DNA from: Pseudomonas lini
GTDB lineage: Bacteria; Pseudomonadota; Gammaproteobacteria; Pseudomonadales; Pseudomonadaceae
NCBI RefSeq assembly: GCF_030812475.1
Contig: NZ_JAUSSR010000002.1
Span: 496,001-560,000, forward strand
DNA length: 64,000 nt
Direction of reading: 5' to 3'
The notes under the pieces were generated by a model. The model did no database searches. It worked only from the letters and a program-made list of their open reading frames with translations, and was not told where the DNA came from. Numbering within the stretch: the first letter of the stretch is position 1; each line of letters opens with the position of its first letter. Made by a program: the position numbers and the translations under genes. This document shows positions 52,717 to 61,736 of the stretch, in pieces.

Positions 52717-53331
52717 TCAATTGACTGCAAGCGTTGGCACACCACTGTGGAATCGGAATTCCACATCCGGCGATTCGATCAGCTCCTGCTCGGCCGCACG
52801 GACCCTGTCGATGACCTGCGCAATGTCCTTGGCGTCCCCGTACTGACAGGCCAGTTTCAGGTAACCCTGGAAATGCCGCGCCTCGCTTTTCAGCAGGCCA
52901 AAGTAGAACGTGCCCAGCTCTTCATCCAGGTGCGGCACGAGCGCCTCGAAACGCTCGCAACTGCGGGCCTCGATAAACGCCCCCACCACCAGGGTGTCCA
53001 CCAGCTTGACCGGTTCGTGACTACGCACCGCTTTGCGCAAGCCCGAGGCGTAACGCCCGGCGGACAGCTGACGCAACTCGATCTTGCGCTTTTTCATCAG
53101 GCGCATGACCTGTTCGTGGTGCACAAGCTCTTCCCGGGCCAGGCGCGACATCAGGTTGATCAGATCGACATGGGAGTGATATTTGGCAATCAGGCTCAAT
53201 GCCGTGCTGGCGGCCTTGAATTCGCAGTTCTTGTGATCGATCAGCAGGGTTTCCTGATCGGCCAGCGCGGCCTGGATCCAGCCGTCGGGGGTTCGGCAGC
53301 CGAGGAACTCGTGAATTTCGGGAAGGATCAT
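52717..53331 (-). CDS. miaE: tRNA-(ms2io6A)-hydroxylase
   Basis: A 204-residue non-haem di-iron hydroxylase that adds a hydroxyl to 2-methylthio-N6-isopentenyl-adenosine at tRNA position 37. Ferritin-like metal ligands appear in REELVHHEQV, EARSCERFE and SEARHFQGY. The ATG at 53331 (MILPEIHEFLGC) is preferred to a TTG eight codons upstream. It is divergent from the universal stress protein gene. Confidence 0.92.
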   Translation of the reverse strand: MILPEIHEFLGCRTPDGWIQAALADQETLLIDHKNCEFKAASTALSLIAKYHSHVDLINLMSRLAREELVHHEQVMRLMKKRKIELRQLSAGRYASGLRKAVRSHEPVKLVDTLVVGAFIEARSCERFEALVPHLDEELGTFYFGLLKSEARHFQGYLKLACQYGDAKDIAQVIDRVRAAEQELIESPDVEFRFHSGVPTLAVN

Positions 53332-53490
53332 GGGGCTCACGGATAAGAGGTTCAAAACGAAGGGCGCCGATTATACCGGCCTGTCGGCAGACCACCAGCC
53401 GCGACCGTTGATATGCATCAAGTCCCGAATGCCCGGCAAGCAACTATAGTTGTCCAACGCAGTATTTTTACCTTCCTGGAGATCCCGATC

Positions 53491-54354
53491 ATGCAAGCCA
53501 TTCGCAGCATCCTGGTGGTCATCGAACCCGAACACTCGGAAAGCCTGGCGCTCAAACGGGCCAAATTGATTGCGGGTGTGACCCAGGCCCATCTGCACCT
53601 GTTGGTCTGTGACCGCAAGCATGACCACAGCGCCATGCTTGGCGTACTCAAGGCCGCGCTGCTGGAGGACGGTTTCAGCGTCACCACCGAGCAGGCCTGG
53701 AATGAGAGCCTGCACGAAACCATCGTCGACGTGCAGCAGGCGGAAGGCTGCGGGCTGGTGATCAAACAGCATTATCCCGACAGCCCGCTGAAAAAGGCCC
53801 TGTTGACCCCGGCGGACTGGAAACTGCTGCGCTACTGCCCAACCCCGGTGCTGTTGGTCAAAACCTCGAAACCCTGGACCGGCGGGGTCATCCTGGCGGC
53901 GATCGACGTTGGCAATACCGATGGCGAACACCGCACCTTGCACGCCGCCATCGTCGATCACGGTTATGACATCGCCAGCCTGGCCAAGGCCCACCTGCAT
54001 GTGGTCAGTGCCCATCCGTCGCCGATGCTCTCGGCGGCCGATCCGACGTTGCAACTGAGCGAAACCATCGAGGCGCGTTATCGCGAGCAGTGCAAGGCCT
54101 TTCAGGCCGAGTTCGATATTGATGACGAGCACCTGCATATCGCAGAAGGCCCGGCGGATGTGTTGATTCCGTACATGGTGCACAAGCTGGGTGCATCGGT
54201 GACCGTGATCGGCACGGTGGCACGGTCCGGGTTGTCTGGCGCGTTGATCGGGAATACGGCGGAAGTGGTGCTGGATGCGGTGGAGAGTGATGTGCTGGTA
54301 TTGAAGCCGGATACGATCATGGATCATCTGGAGGAGATTGTGACCCAGCATTGA
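53491..54354 (+). CDS. Tandem-domain universal stress protein (UspE-like)
   Basis: A 287-residue cytosolic protein made of two Usp folds. The first (about 1-125) begins QAIRSILVVIEPEHS and the second (about 140-280) has ILAAIDVG and VIGTVARSGLSGALIGNTAE, the nucleotide-binding G-x-R/S-x-GNTAE signature. UspE-type proteins are induced by stress and affect motility and survival. The ATG at 53491 follows ctggag. Confidence 0.9.
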   Translation: MQAIRSILVVIEPEHSESLALKRAKLIAGVTQAHLHLLVCDRKHDHSAMLGVLKAALLEDGFSVTTEQAWNESLHETIVDVQQAEGCGLVIKQHYPDSPLKKALLTPADWKLLRYCPTPVLLVKTSKPWTGGVILAAIDVGNTDGEHRTLHAAIVDHGYDIASLAKAHLHVVSAHPSPMLSAADPTLQLSETIEARYREQCKAFQAEFDIDDEHLHIAEGPADVLIPYMVHKLGASVTVIGTVARSGLSGALIGNTAEVVLDAVESDVLVLKPDTIMDHLEEIVTQH

Positions 54355-54378
54355 GATCCGCGCTGCCGGGTAGATAGC

Positions 54379-54444
54379 CTTCGCCGGCAAGCCGGCTCCT
54401 ACAGGGATGCGCGGTCAACTGTAGGAGCTGGCTTGCCGGCGAAG
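54379..54444. repeat. REPIN, tgtaggagc type, short spacer
   Basis: Arms cttcgccggcaagccggctc and its near-perfect complement, 26 bp each, separated by only 14 bp. It lies between the converging Usp and DUF1289 genes. Confidence 0.9.
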
Positions 54445-54453
54445 CTTTTAAAA

Positions 54454-54924
54454 TCAACCGCCGAACGCATCCCTGAGAAAGCCCGGCGCAATGTAGCGCT
54501 GGTAATGCGCCTCCGAGAGTAAAAAGAACTCCCGATCAATGGCATCTCGCAGTTCCGGCAGGTTCCAGTCGCGAAATTCCGGCATCAGCACCATTCCGTA
54601 GGCTTCCAGATTGTTGATCACCCGCGCGCCACGGGCGATCAGCTGATAAGCCCAGCAATATTGCGACTGATGCGGCACAAAGCGGATCTTGCGCTGCTCC
54701 AGCTGCAATCGCAGGCGTTGGGGATCGAAAATCTCCACCTTGCTGGCCATCACCTGGGACAGCAATTGCTCGAGTCGCAACCACACCGCGCGTTTTTCTT
54801 CCTCGTTGTAGCCGTTCCAGTTGATCACTTCGTGGTGGAAACGCTTGCAGCCACGGCACACCAGATCACCGTAAACAGTGGAGCAAAGGCCGACGCAGGG
54901 GGTCTTGATGGTCTGATTGGGCAT
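54454..54924 (-). CDS. DUF1289 domain protein
   Basis: A 156-residue protein whose first 55 residues form the DUF1289 zinc-like motif TPCVGLCSTVYGDLVCRGC followed by NWNGYNEEEKRAVWLRL. The C-terminal 100 residues are an extra conserved region of unknown role. The ATG at 54924 (MPNQTIKTPC) is preferred to an upstream extension. It is divergent from acnB; the same neighbours occur, from memory, in P. aeruginosa. Confidence 0.85.
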   Translation of the reverse strand: MPNQTIKTPCVGLCSTVYGDLVCRGCKRFHHEVINWNGYNEEEKRAVWLRLEQLLSQVMASKVEIFDPQRLRLQLEQRKIRFVPHQSQYCWAYQLIARGARVINNLEAYGMVLMPEFRDWNLPELRDAIDREFFLLSEAHYQRYIAPGFLRDAFGG

Positions 54925-55010
54925 AGTCAGGAGGGCACGGGAAAGCAGGACAGGCGGGCATGTTAGCCCTTTGTCTAACATTCATCACCCCTCAAAATGC
55001 AGGCCCTAAC

Positions 55011-55039
55011 TTACCTTTAATTTTTTTTTCCCGTAGAAT
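55011..55039 (+). promoter_or_regulatory. Candidate acnB promoter
   Basis: TTACCT (55011-55016) and TAGAAT (55034-55039) with a 17 bp, T-rich spacer. The -10 box matches well, the -35 box poorly. It would give a leader of about 285 bases. Confidence 0.4.
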
Positions 55040-55070
55040 CAGCCTGCCTTTTAAGGCGCCAATGTCCGTT

Positions 55071-55211
55071 AGAAGCTGTTTTCAAAGCGTCACGAGCACA
55101 GTCGTTCCTTCAGAGCGGTGTTGGCGAAGGGTTTTTCCAGCGGGGAAAAACCCAACGCCAACCCTCATCAGCTCCCGTTTCTGCAGGCGTAAAACTTTGA
55201 AAGCAGCTTCT
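55071..55211 (+). promoter_or_regulatory. Strongly structured leader upstream of acnB
   Basis: A 17 bp outer stem pairs agaagctgttttcaaag (55071-55087) with ctttgaaagcagcttct (55195-55211), broken only by one G-U pair. Inside it a long hairpin (55118-55163) pairs gttggcg with cgccaac and gggtttttcc with ggaaaaaccc around a five-base loop. No U-tract follows, so it is not an ordinary terminator. It lies 121 bp before the acnB start. It could be a cis-regulatory RNA, a processed sRNA or an inserted palindromic repeat. The rest of the 350 bp gap shows only the promoter candidate. Confidence 0.55.
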
Positions 55212-55331
55212 GTAAGGAATTGTCGGTAATTCTGGCTAAGTGGCCCACAACGCCACGCAGCGCATGAGTACGGCAATTTCGGGATGAGCGTCCCGGACAC
55301 CCAGATGGGACCACTGATGAGGGTAATAACT

Positions 55332-57932
55332 GTGCTTGAAGCCTACCGCAAACATATCGAAGAGCGTGCAGCACTGGGTATCGTTCCCCAGCCGCTTAAC
55401 GCCGAACAGACAGCAGGCCTGGTCGAGCTGCTGAAGAATCCCCCGGCGGGCGAAGAAGCTTTCCTCGTTGACCTGATCACCAATCGCGTTCCGCCTGGCG
55501 TGGACGAAGCGGCCTATGTCAAGGCCGGTTTCCTATCCGCCCTGGCCAAAGGCGAAGCCACCTCCCCTCTGATCGACAAGAAACGCGCTGTTGAACTGCT
55601 CGGCACCATGCAGGGCGGCTATAACATCGTGACCCTGGTCAACCTGCTGGACGACGCCGAACTGGCGCCAGTGGCGGCCAAAGAACTCAAGCACACCTTG
55701 CTGATGTTCGATGCTTTCCACGATGTCGCTGAAAGAGCCAAGAACGGCAACGTTCACGCCAAAGGGGTCCTGCAGTCCTGGGCCGACGGCGAGTGGTTCA
55801 AGAACCGCCCTGTGCTGGCCGACAAGATCAGCCTGCGCGTATTCAAGGTCACCGGCGAAACCAACACCGACGACCTGTCCCCTGCTCCTGATGCCTGGTC
55901 CCGCCCGGACATCCCGCTGCACGCCCTGGCCATGCTGAAAATGGCCCGCGACGGTATCGTGCCGGACGTACAAGGCTCCATCGGCCCGATGAAGCAGATC
56001 GAAGAAATGCGCAACAGCGGCTTCCCGATCGCCTACGTCGGTGATGTGGTCGGTACCGGTTCGTCGCGTAAATCGGCCACCAACTCGGTGCTGTGGTTCT
56101 TCGGCGACGACGTTCCCTACGTGCCGAACAAGCGCGCCGGTGGCTTCTGCTTCGGCAGCAAGATTGCTCCGATCTTCTACAACACCATGGAAGATGCCGG
56201 CGCACTGCCAATCGAATTCGATGTGACCAACATCAACATGGGCGACGTGATCGACCTGTACCCGCACGCTGGCAAAGTCTGCAAGCACGGTACCGACGAA
56301 GTCATCACCACCTTCGAAATGAAGACCCCTGTGCTGTTGGACGAAGTCCGTGCCGGCGGTCGTATTCCGCTGATCATCGGCCGTGGCCTGACCGACAAGG
56401 CTCGCGCCGAACTGGGCCTGCCAGCGTTCGACCTGTTCAAGAAACCGGATGCCCCGATCGAAAGCACCAAGGGTTTCACCCTGGCGCAGAAAATGGTCGG
56501 CAAGGCGTGCGGCGTAGCCGGTGTGCGTCCAGGCACCTACTGCGAACCGAAAATGACCACCGTCGGCTCCCAGGACACCACTGGCCCGATGACCCGTGAC
56601 GAACTGAAAGACCTGGCGTGCCTGGGCTTCTCGGCCGACCTGGTGATGCAGTCGTTCTGCCACACCGCGGCTTATCCAAAGCCGATCGACGTGACCACCC
56701 ACCACACCCTGCCTGACTTCATGATGACTCGCGGCGGCGTGTCCCTGCGTCCAGGCGACGGCATCATCCACAGCTGGCTGAACCGCATGCTGCTGCCGGA
56801 TACCGTCGGTACCGGTGGTGACTCCCACACCCGTTTCCCGATGGGCATTTCGTTCCCGGCCGGTTCCGGTCTGGTTGCGTTCGCCGCAGCCACTGGCGTA
56901 ATGCCGCTGGACATGCCGGAATCGATCCTGGTGCGCTTCAAAGGCAAAATGCAACCGGGCGTCACCCTGCGTGACCTGGTACACGCCATTCCTTACTTCG
57001 CGATTCAGGCTGGCCTGCTGACCGTCGAGAAGAAAGGCAAGAAGAACGCCTTCTCCGGCCGCATTTTGGAAATCGAAGGCCTGGACAACCTGAGCATCGA
57101 ACAGGCTTTCGAACTGTCCGACGCCTCGGCCGAACGTTCGGCTGCCGGTTGCACCATCAAGCTGTCGAAAGAGTCGATCACCGAGTACCTGAGCTCCAAC
57201 ATCACCCTGCTGCGCTGGATGATCGGCGAAGGCTACGGCGATGCGCGTACCCTGGAACGTCGTGCCCAAGCGATGGAAGCCTGGATCGCCAACCCTGAGC
57301 TGATGGTTGCCGATGCTGACGCCGAATACGCTGAAGTCATCGAAATCGACCTGGCCGACATCAAGGAGCCTGTGCTCTGCGCGCCGAACGATCCGGACGA
57401 CGCCCGTCTGCTGTCCAGCGTGGCTGGCGAGAAGATCGACGAAGTGTTCATCGGTTCGTGCATGACCAACATCGGTCACTTCCGCGCCGCCGGCAAGTTG
57501 CTGGAACAGGTCAAGGGTCAGCTGCCAACCCGTCTGTGGCTGTCGCCGCCGACCAAGATGGACGCTCACCAGTTGACCGAAGAAGGCTACTACGGCATCT
57601 ACGGCAAGGCTGGCGCACGCATGGAAATGCCGGGTTGCTCGCTGTGCATGGGTAACCAGGCACGCGTAGAGCCGAACTCGACTGTCGTGTCGACGTCGAC
57701 CCGTAACTTCCCGAACCGTCTGGGTGACGGCGCGAACGTCTACCTGGCTTCGGCCGAGTTGGCGTCCGTAGCTTCGATCCTTGGTCGTCTGCCGACCGTC
57801 GAGGAGTACATGGAATACGCCGGCAAGATCGACAGCATGGCGGCCGATGTCTACCGCTACCTGTCCTTCGACCAGATCGCCGAGTTCCGCGAAGCGGCTG
57901 CGAACGCCAATATCCCGGTCGTTCAAGCCTAA
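55332..57932 (+). CDS. acnB: Aconitate hydratase B / 2-methylisocitrate dehydratase
   Basis: An 866-residue citric-acid-cycle enzyme. It starts, by homology, at GTG 55332 (read [17 protein letters not shown]) with gaggg eight bases upstream; in-frame ATG codons at 55284 and 55317 would add residues not seen in AcnB. The N-terminal HEAT-like domain, the swivel domain ([20 protein letters not shown]) and the catalytic domain follow in AcnB order. Cluster cysteines are in [14 protein letters not shown] and [12 protein letters not shown]. AcnB can lose its cluster and bind mRNA, so the structured leader upstream is a possible autoregulatory site (inference). Confidence 0.96.
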   Translation: MLEAYRKHIEERAALGIVPQPLNAEQTAGLVELLKNPPAGEEAFLVDLITNRVPPGVDEAAYVKAGFLSALAKGEATSPLIDKKRAVELLGTMQGGYNIVTLVNLLDDAELAPVAAKELKHTLLMFDAFHDVAERAKNGNVHAKGVLQSWADGEWFKNRPVLADKISLRVFKVTGETNTDDLSPAPDAWSRPDIPLHALAMLKMARDGIVPDVQGSIGPMKQIEEMRNSGFPIAYVGDVVGTGSSRKSATNSVLWFFGDDVPYVPNKRAGGFCFGSKIAPIFYNTMEDAGALPIEFDVTNINMGDVIDLYPHAGKVCKHGTDEVITTFEMKTPVLLDEVRAGGRIPLIIGRGLTDKARAELGLPAFDLFKKPDAPIESTKGFTLAQKMVGKACGVAGVRPGTYCEPKMTTVGSQDTTGPMTRDELKDLACLGFSADLVMQSFCHTAAYPKPIDVTTHHTLPDFMMTRGGVSLRPGDGIIHSWLNRMLLPDTVGTGGDSHTRFPMGISFPAGSGLVAFAAATGVMPLDMPESILVRFKGKMQPGVTLRDLVHAIPYFAIQAGLLTVEKKGKKNAFSGRILEIEGLDNLSIEQAFELSDASAERSAAGCTIKLSKESITEYLSSNITLLRWMIGEGYGDARTLERRAQAMEAWIANPELMVADADAEYAEVIEIDLADIKEPVLCAPNDPDDARLLSSVAGEKIDEVFIGSCMTNIGHFRAAGKLLEQVKGQLPTRLWLSPPTKMDAHQLTEEGYYGIYGKAGARMEMPGCSLCMGNQARVEPNSTVVSTSTRNFPNRLGDGANVYLASAELASVASILGRLPTVEEYMEYAGKIDSMAADVYRYLSFDQIAEFREAAANANIPVVQA

Positions 57933-57946
57933 CGCTGCAACGCAAT

Positions 57947-57986
57947 AAAAAACGCCGCCCATCGTGAGATGAGCGGCGTTTTTTTT
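57947..57986 (+). terminator. Rho-independent terminator after acnB
   Basis: Stem aacgccgc/gcggcgtt with an internal small hairpin, preceded by A6 and followed by T8. Confidence 0.93.
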
Positions 57987-58001
57987 ATGGCCTGGTTTAC
58001 C

Positions 58002-58092
58002 AGTGGGAGCGAGGCTTGCCCGCGATGGCCATCACGCGAAACAACTGCAAGACCGCGTTATCGTTCATCGCGGGCAAGCCACGCTCCCACAA
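58002..58092. repeat. REPIN, tgtgggagc type
   Basis: Arms agtgggagcgaggcttgccc and gggcaagccacgctcccaca. First of two REPINs in the 322 bp between acnB and the permease gene. Confidence 0.85.
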
Positions 58093-58134
58093 GGATTTGC
58101 GTGAGCGCACAATCCATGCATCACACAGAACAAA

Positions 58135-58224
58135 TGTGGGAGCGGGCTCGCCCGCGAAGAGGCCATCCCATTCAACATCCTCGTTGACGGTAAGACCGCA
58201 TTCGCGAGCAAGCCCGCTCCCACA
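58135..58224. repeat. REPIN, tgtgggagc type (second of two)
   Basis: Arms tgtgggagcgggctcgcccg and gcgagcaagcccgctcccac, 43 bp after the preceding REPIN. Apart from these two repeats and the terminator the intergenic region is empty. Confidence 0.88.
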
Positions 58225-58254
58225 GAGTATTCAGTGCGCCAGGTAAATTTGAGC

Positions 58255-59535
58255 TCAGGCGCTCAGTGAATAGATCAACGCCGAGATTGCCACCAGGCCC
58301 ACCGCAGTCACGAAGACGTTGGACGCCTGACCGCGATAACGCGCCATCGCCGGCACCTTGCGAATCGCATACATCGGCATCAGGAACAGGATCGCCGCAA
58401 TGATCGGACCACCGAGGGTTTCGATCATGCCCAGGATGCTCGGGTTCAGCGTGGCAACAATCCAGCACACCACCAGCATGAAGGCCGCGGTCATGCGATC
58501 CAGCGTCTTCGGTGCCGGGCGCTTGCCACTCTTCACGATCAGACCTTTAAGACCCTCACTGGCACCGATGTAGTGCCCCAGGAACGACTTGGAAATCGCC
58601 ACGAACGCAATCAACGGCGCCGCAAAGGCGATGGTCGGATTGCTGAAGTGGTTAGCCAGGTAGGACAGGATCGACAGGTTCTGCGCCTTGGCCTCGGCCA
58701 GTTGCGCCGGCGACAGTGTCAGCACGCAGCTGAACACGAAGAACAGCACCATCACCACCATCAAGCCGTGGGCCCGGGACAGGATCTGTGAGCTGCGCTC
58801 CTGGGCGTGATCGCCGTAACGACGTTTCTGGTCCACCGCAAACGCCGAGATGATCGGCGAGTGGTTGAACGAAAATACCATCACCGGAATCGCCAGCCAC
58901 AGGGTGTGCAACAACGCCGAGGGTTCAGGCAGTGTGGAAGCGGTGGCCAGGATGCCGCCGTTCCAGTGCGGAATCAGGAACACCGCGAGAAACAGCAGTG
59001 CCACGATGAACGGATAGACCATCAGGCTCATGGCCTTGACGATCGCTTGCTCGCCGCAACGCACCACGGCCAGCAGGCCGAGGATCAGCACCAGCGACAG
59101 TACGGCGCGCGGCGGTGGCATGATGTGCAGTTGATGCTCGAGAAAACTGCCCACGGTGTTGGTCAGGGCCACACTGTAGATCAGCAGGATCGGAAAGATC
59201 GCAAAGAAGTAAAGCAAGGTGATCAGCGCGCCGGCCCTGATCCCGAAGTGCTCTTCCACCACTTCGGTAATGTCCGCGCCTTCGCGCCCGGACAGCACAA
59301 AGCGGGTCAGGCCACGGTGTGCGTAAAACGTCATCGGGAAGGCCAACACTGCCAGGATCAGCAACGGCCAGAAGCCGCCCAGCCCTGCATTGATTGGCAA
59401 AAACAACGTGCCAGCCCCGATGGCCGTGCCAAACAGGCCCAGCATCCAGGTGGTGTCATGGCGATTCCAGCGGGTAAGACTTGCTGGTGTCGCCGCTACA
59501 TAGCGTTCGTCGACGCTATTGGCCTGATCATTCAT
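58255..59535 (-). CDS. HAAAP-family amino-acid permease (serine transporter-like)
   Basis: A 426-residue inner-membrane protein with about eleven helices, of the hydroxy/aromatic amino-acid permease family. It starts with the helix TTWMLGLFGTAIGAGTLFLP and has WLAIPVMVFSFNHSPIISAF in the middle, typical of SdaC-like serine or threonine importers. The ATG at 59535 follows ggagatc. No serine deaminase gene is adjacent, so the substrate is assigned only by family. Confidence 0.85.
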   Translation of the reverse strand: MNDQANSVDERYVAATPASLTRWNRHDTTWMLGLFGTAIGAGTLFLPINAGLGGFWPLLILAVLAFPMTFYAHRGLTRFVLSGREGADITEVVEEHFGIRAGALITLLYFFAIFPILLIYSVALTNTVGSFLEHQLHIMPPPRAVLSLVLILGLLAVVRCGEQAIVKAMSLMVYPFIVALLFLAVFLIPHWNGGILATASTLPEPSALLHTLWLAIPVMVFSFNHSPIISAFAVDQKRRYGDHAQERSSQILSRAHGLMVVMVLFFVFSCVLTLSPAQLAEAKAQNLSILSYLANHFSNPTIAFAAPLIAFVAISKSFLGHYIGASEGLKGLIVKSGKRPAPKTLDRMTAAFMLVVCWIVATLNPSILGMIETLGGPIIAAILFLMPMYAIRKVPAMARYRGQASNVFVTAVGLVAISALIYSLSA

Positions 59536-59803
59536 CCGGTGGGATCTCCGCATTCCGGTCACTGGCTACCCGGTCAGGGCGAGTCGGAAAAATCCGACAG
59601 GCAGCGCCCTGGCCGAAACAGGGGCGCGATTGTCCGGGATTTATGAACAGAAGCAAAGACTTAGCTGAGGAATGGTGATTCGGATCAGTTAATCGGGCGA
59701 CTTTGCCCCTCCTGCAGGCGAGCCACAATCCATTTGCCAACCGTTCACCCTGATGTATGTTCATTCAGGTTCCGTCCGGCAACCCTCATCGCGGAGACAA
59801 GCC

Positions 59804-60187
59804 ATGCCACTCGTTCGCGTCGACATCAAAAAGCATCAAGACCCTGCCTACGTCAAACGTGTCGGGCAATTGATCTACGCCGCCATGCACAGCGCCATCG
59901 GCGTGCCGGAGAACGATAATTTCCAGATCCTGGCCGAGCACGATGAACAGCATTTCATCTTCGATCCCGGGTACCTGGGCATCCACCGCTCCGATAACCT
60001 GGTGGTGATACAAATCACCTTGAGCGAAGGCCGCACCATCGAACAGAAAAAACTGCTTTATAAAACCATTGCTGACACCTTGAATGCGCAATTGGGGGTT
60101 CGACTGGAAGATGTTTTCGTCAATCTGGTGGAAGTGAAGAAAGAGAACTGGTCGTTTGGCAATGGTGTTGCCCAGTATGCACTCTGA
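59804..60187 (+). CDS. Tautomerase-family protein
   Basis: A 127-residue protein of the tautomerase/malonate-semialdehyde-decarboxylase type. After removal of Met the catalytic Pro is residue 1 (MPLVRVDIKK). The segments VVIQITLSEGRTIEQKKLLY and NLVEVKKENWSFGNG are characteristic of the Tautomerase_2 group. The ATG at 59804 is used because an earlier start would mask the N-terminal proline. A cggagac ribosome site precedes it. Substrate unknown. Confidence 0.88.
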   Translation: MPLVRVDIKKHQDPAYVKRVGQLIYAAMHSAIGVPENDNFQILAEHDEQHFIFDPGYLGIHRSDNLVVIQITLSEGRTIEQKKLLYKTIADTLNAQLGVRLEDVFVNLVEVKKENWSFGNGVAQYAL

Positions 60188-60396
60188 TCTGCGCATGCCT
60201 GTCGGAGCTAACAGGAGCGATTACTGAATGACGATATTGCTCATCTTGCAATATTACGCATCGGAAAGCTCCTACAGGCGAAGTATCGATAAGTAAATCC
60301 GGCAAATCATTTCTTAAACGCCAGATATACTGATTTGTTACAAGCAACTACCCACCCTTGAACAACCCTCATTTCCAGCTTATATTTTTCAGGCAT

Positions 60397-60431
60397 TGAA
60401 TGCTGAATGCTGAATGCTGAATGCTGAATGA
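60397..60431. repeat. Five tandem copies of a 7 bp unit
   Basis: tgaatgc is repeated four times exactly and a fifth time as tgaatga, ending 42 bp before the next ATG. The rest of the 286 bp gap after the tautomerase contains a degraded REP pair near 60198-60278 and nothing else recognisable. Confidence 0.9.
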
Positions 60432-60473
60432 TTAATAGCGCGCGACTTACCCATCAATCATGGAGTTATACGC

Positions 60474-60995
60474 ATGCAAAAAAACAATATTACGTCTACG
60501 CTCTTGCTTGCCGCGGCCATGTTGTGCCCCCTCAGCGTCTTTGCGCAACAAACCTCCGCCACTGCCGATATTCAGGACCTGGCCTCCTCTCCCAGGTGGC
60601 TGACAACCAAGGTCTATATCGAGGGTGCGCCACAAACGGATGTCAAAGAGAAATATCCCGGGGTGGTCGGAATATCGACATGGGACCCCGAACGCAATCG
60701 CTATGAGTTCTTTTACACCGACACGGGAGAATCAAAGTACGACAATGGAGGTGGCGGATACTTTTTTGTCACTGGCGATCAGAAAACCCACGTTTTAGTG
60801 CCCGATATGGGGACGACCAAAACCGTAGTCAGGCGATTGGAAACGCTGAGCTCCAATGAGTTCACCTATTCTCGCGAAGTGCCTCGCGACATGAAGGAAA
60901 ACAATCCTCCGGTGCGCATCTATGTCGTGCATGCGCCCTATACCGGAACAGTAGTTACAAAGTCCGCCATCAAACCCGACACCAATACCAACTGA
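60474..60995 (+). CDS. Exported protein resembling DUF4822
   Basis: A 173-residue protein with a signal peptide (STLLLAAAMLCPLSVFAQQ). The mature part has SSPRWLTTKVYIEG, YPGVVGISTWDPERNRYEFF, GGYFFVTGDQKTHVLVPDMG and EFTYSREVPRDM, which I associate with the DUF4822 family; this is recall and was not checked. The structure is probably a small beta-barrel. A ggag ribosome site precedes the ATG at 60474. A second small exported protein follows 101 bp later. AT content is higher than in the core genes. Function unknown. Confidence 0.75.
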   Translation: MQKNNITSTLLLAAAMLCPLSVFAQQTSATADIQDLASSPRWLTTKVYIEGAPQTDVKEKYPGVVGISTWDPERNRYEFFYTDTGESKYDNGGGGYFFVTGDQKTHVLVPDMGTTKTVVRRLETLSSNEFTYSREVPRDMKENNPPVRIYVVHAPYTGTVVTKSAIKPDTNTN

Positions 60996-61096
60996 ACCCG
61001 TCGGCCCGCCGAGCACAAGCGATTCCATTCATTGCACACGAGTAGCGTCGGGGCGGGAAATATAGCTTGCCACCTGAAAAAACATGGAGTTTAAAC

Positions 61097-61534
61097 ATGC
61101 ATAAAACGCTCAAGATATTTCTGTTATCTACGCTACTGCTCTCCTCGGCTTTCTCCGTTGCCAATGCGCAATCCACAACGCCCTCCCCTGCAAAAAATGC
61201 CGTGTCCACGCCAGACAATGCCGTCATGCTGACCGTCTTCCTAAAGCACGATCAGTCACGACCATTGAGCGAATTAAAGGCCCAGCTGGCCAGGCAAGGA
61301 TTCTATAAGGCCTTTCCACCCGCTGGGGTAGAGGTTGTCAGCTGGAATATCATGATGGGTATCGGACAAGTCGTCACACTGCGCCTTCCGGCTTCCCGTC
61401 TGGCAGAAGTAAACCTTGCACTCGAAAATACGGCGTGGGGAAGTTACAGAACCGAGTTCTATCCGACTTATGATTTCAAAGCGATCGCACTGGCGGAACA
61501 AACCAAGGCACAACAAACACAAGCTGCTCAGTGA
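61097..61534 (+). CDS. Small exported protein of unknown function
   Basis: A 145-residue protein with signal peptide LKIFLLSTLLLSSAFSVANA. The mature part contains VMLTVFLKHDQSRPLSELKA, GFYKAFPPAGVEVVSWNIMM and GIGQVVTLRLP, a conserved pattern I have seen in unnamed proteobacterial proteins but cannot name. The start at 61097 is chosen because ggag is seven bases upstream; an in-frame GTG/TTG-type extension to 61067 is less likely. It may be cotranscribed with the preceding DUF4822-like gene. Confidence 0.75.
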   Translation: MHKTLKIFLLSTLLLSSAFSVANAQSTTPSPAKNAVSTPDNAVMLTVFLKHDQSRPLSELKAQLARQGFYKAFPPAGVEVVSWNIMMGIGQVVTLRLPASRLAEVNLALENTAWGSYRTEFYPTYDFKAIALAEQTKAQQTQAAQ

Positions 61535-61542
61535 CGCCTGCG

Positions 61543-61570
61543 GCAGCACACTGTATTTGCAGTGTGCTGC
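61543..61570 (+). terminator. Perfect hairpin after the exported-protein gene
   Basis: gcagcacactg and cagtgtgctgc form an 11 bp perfect stem with a six-base loop, 9 bp after the stop codon. There is no T-run, so termination is possible but unproven. Confidence 0.5.
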
Positions 61571-61736
61571 ACTTTGACGTGACGGCGGCCCTGAAGCGTG
61601 AATTTGCTTCTTTCAGGAAGCGGTCCAGACTGAAAAATGTCGCCACAGCAATGACGACCATTGCCAATCCGCTTGGGAATCAGCACCCTGAAACTGGTTT
61701 TCACACTCGACACGTAACGATCACAGGAGCAGAGTA

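Noticed and set aside
55533..57962. 809-residue minus-strand frame opposite acnB
   Set aside because: Length comes from codon bias in acnB; no motif, ribosome site or homology pattern supports it.
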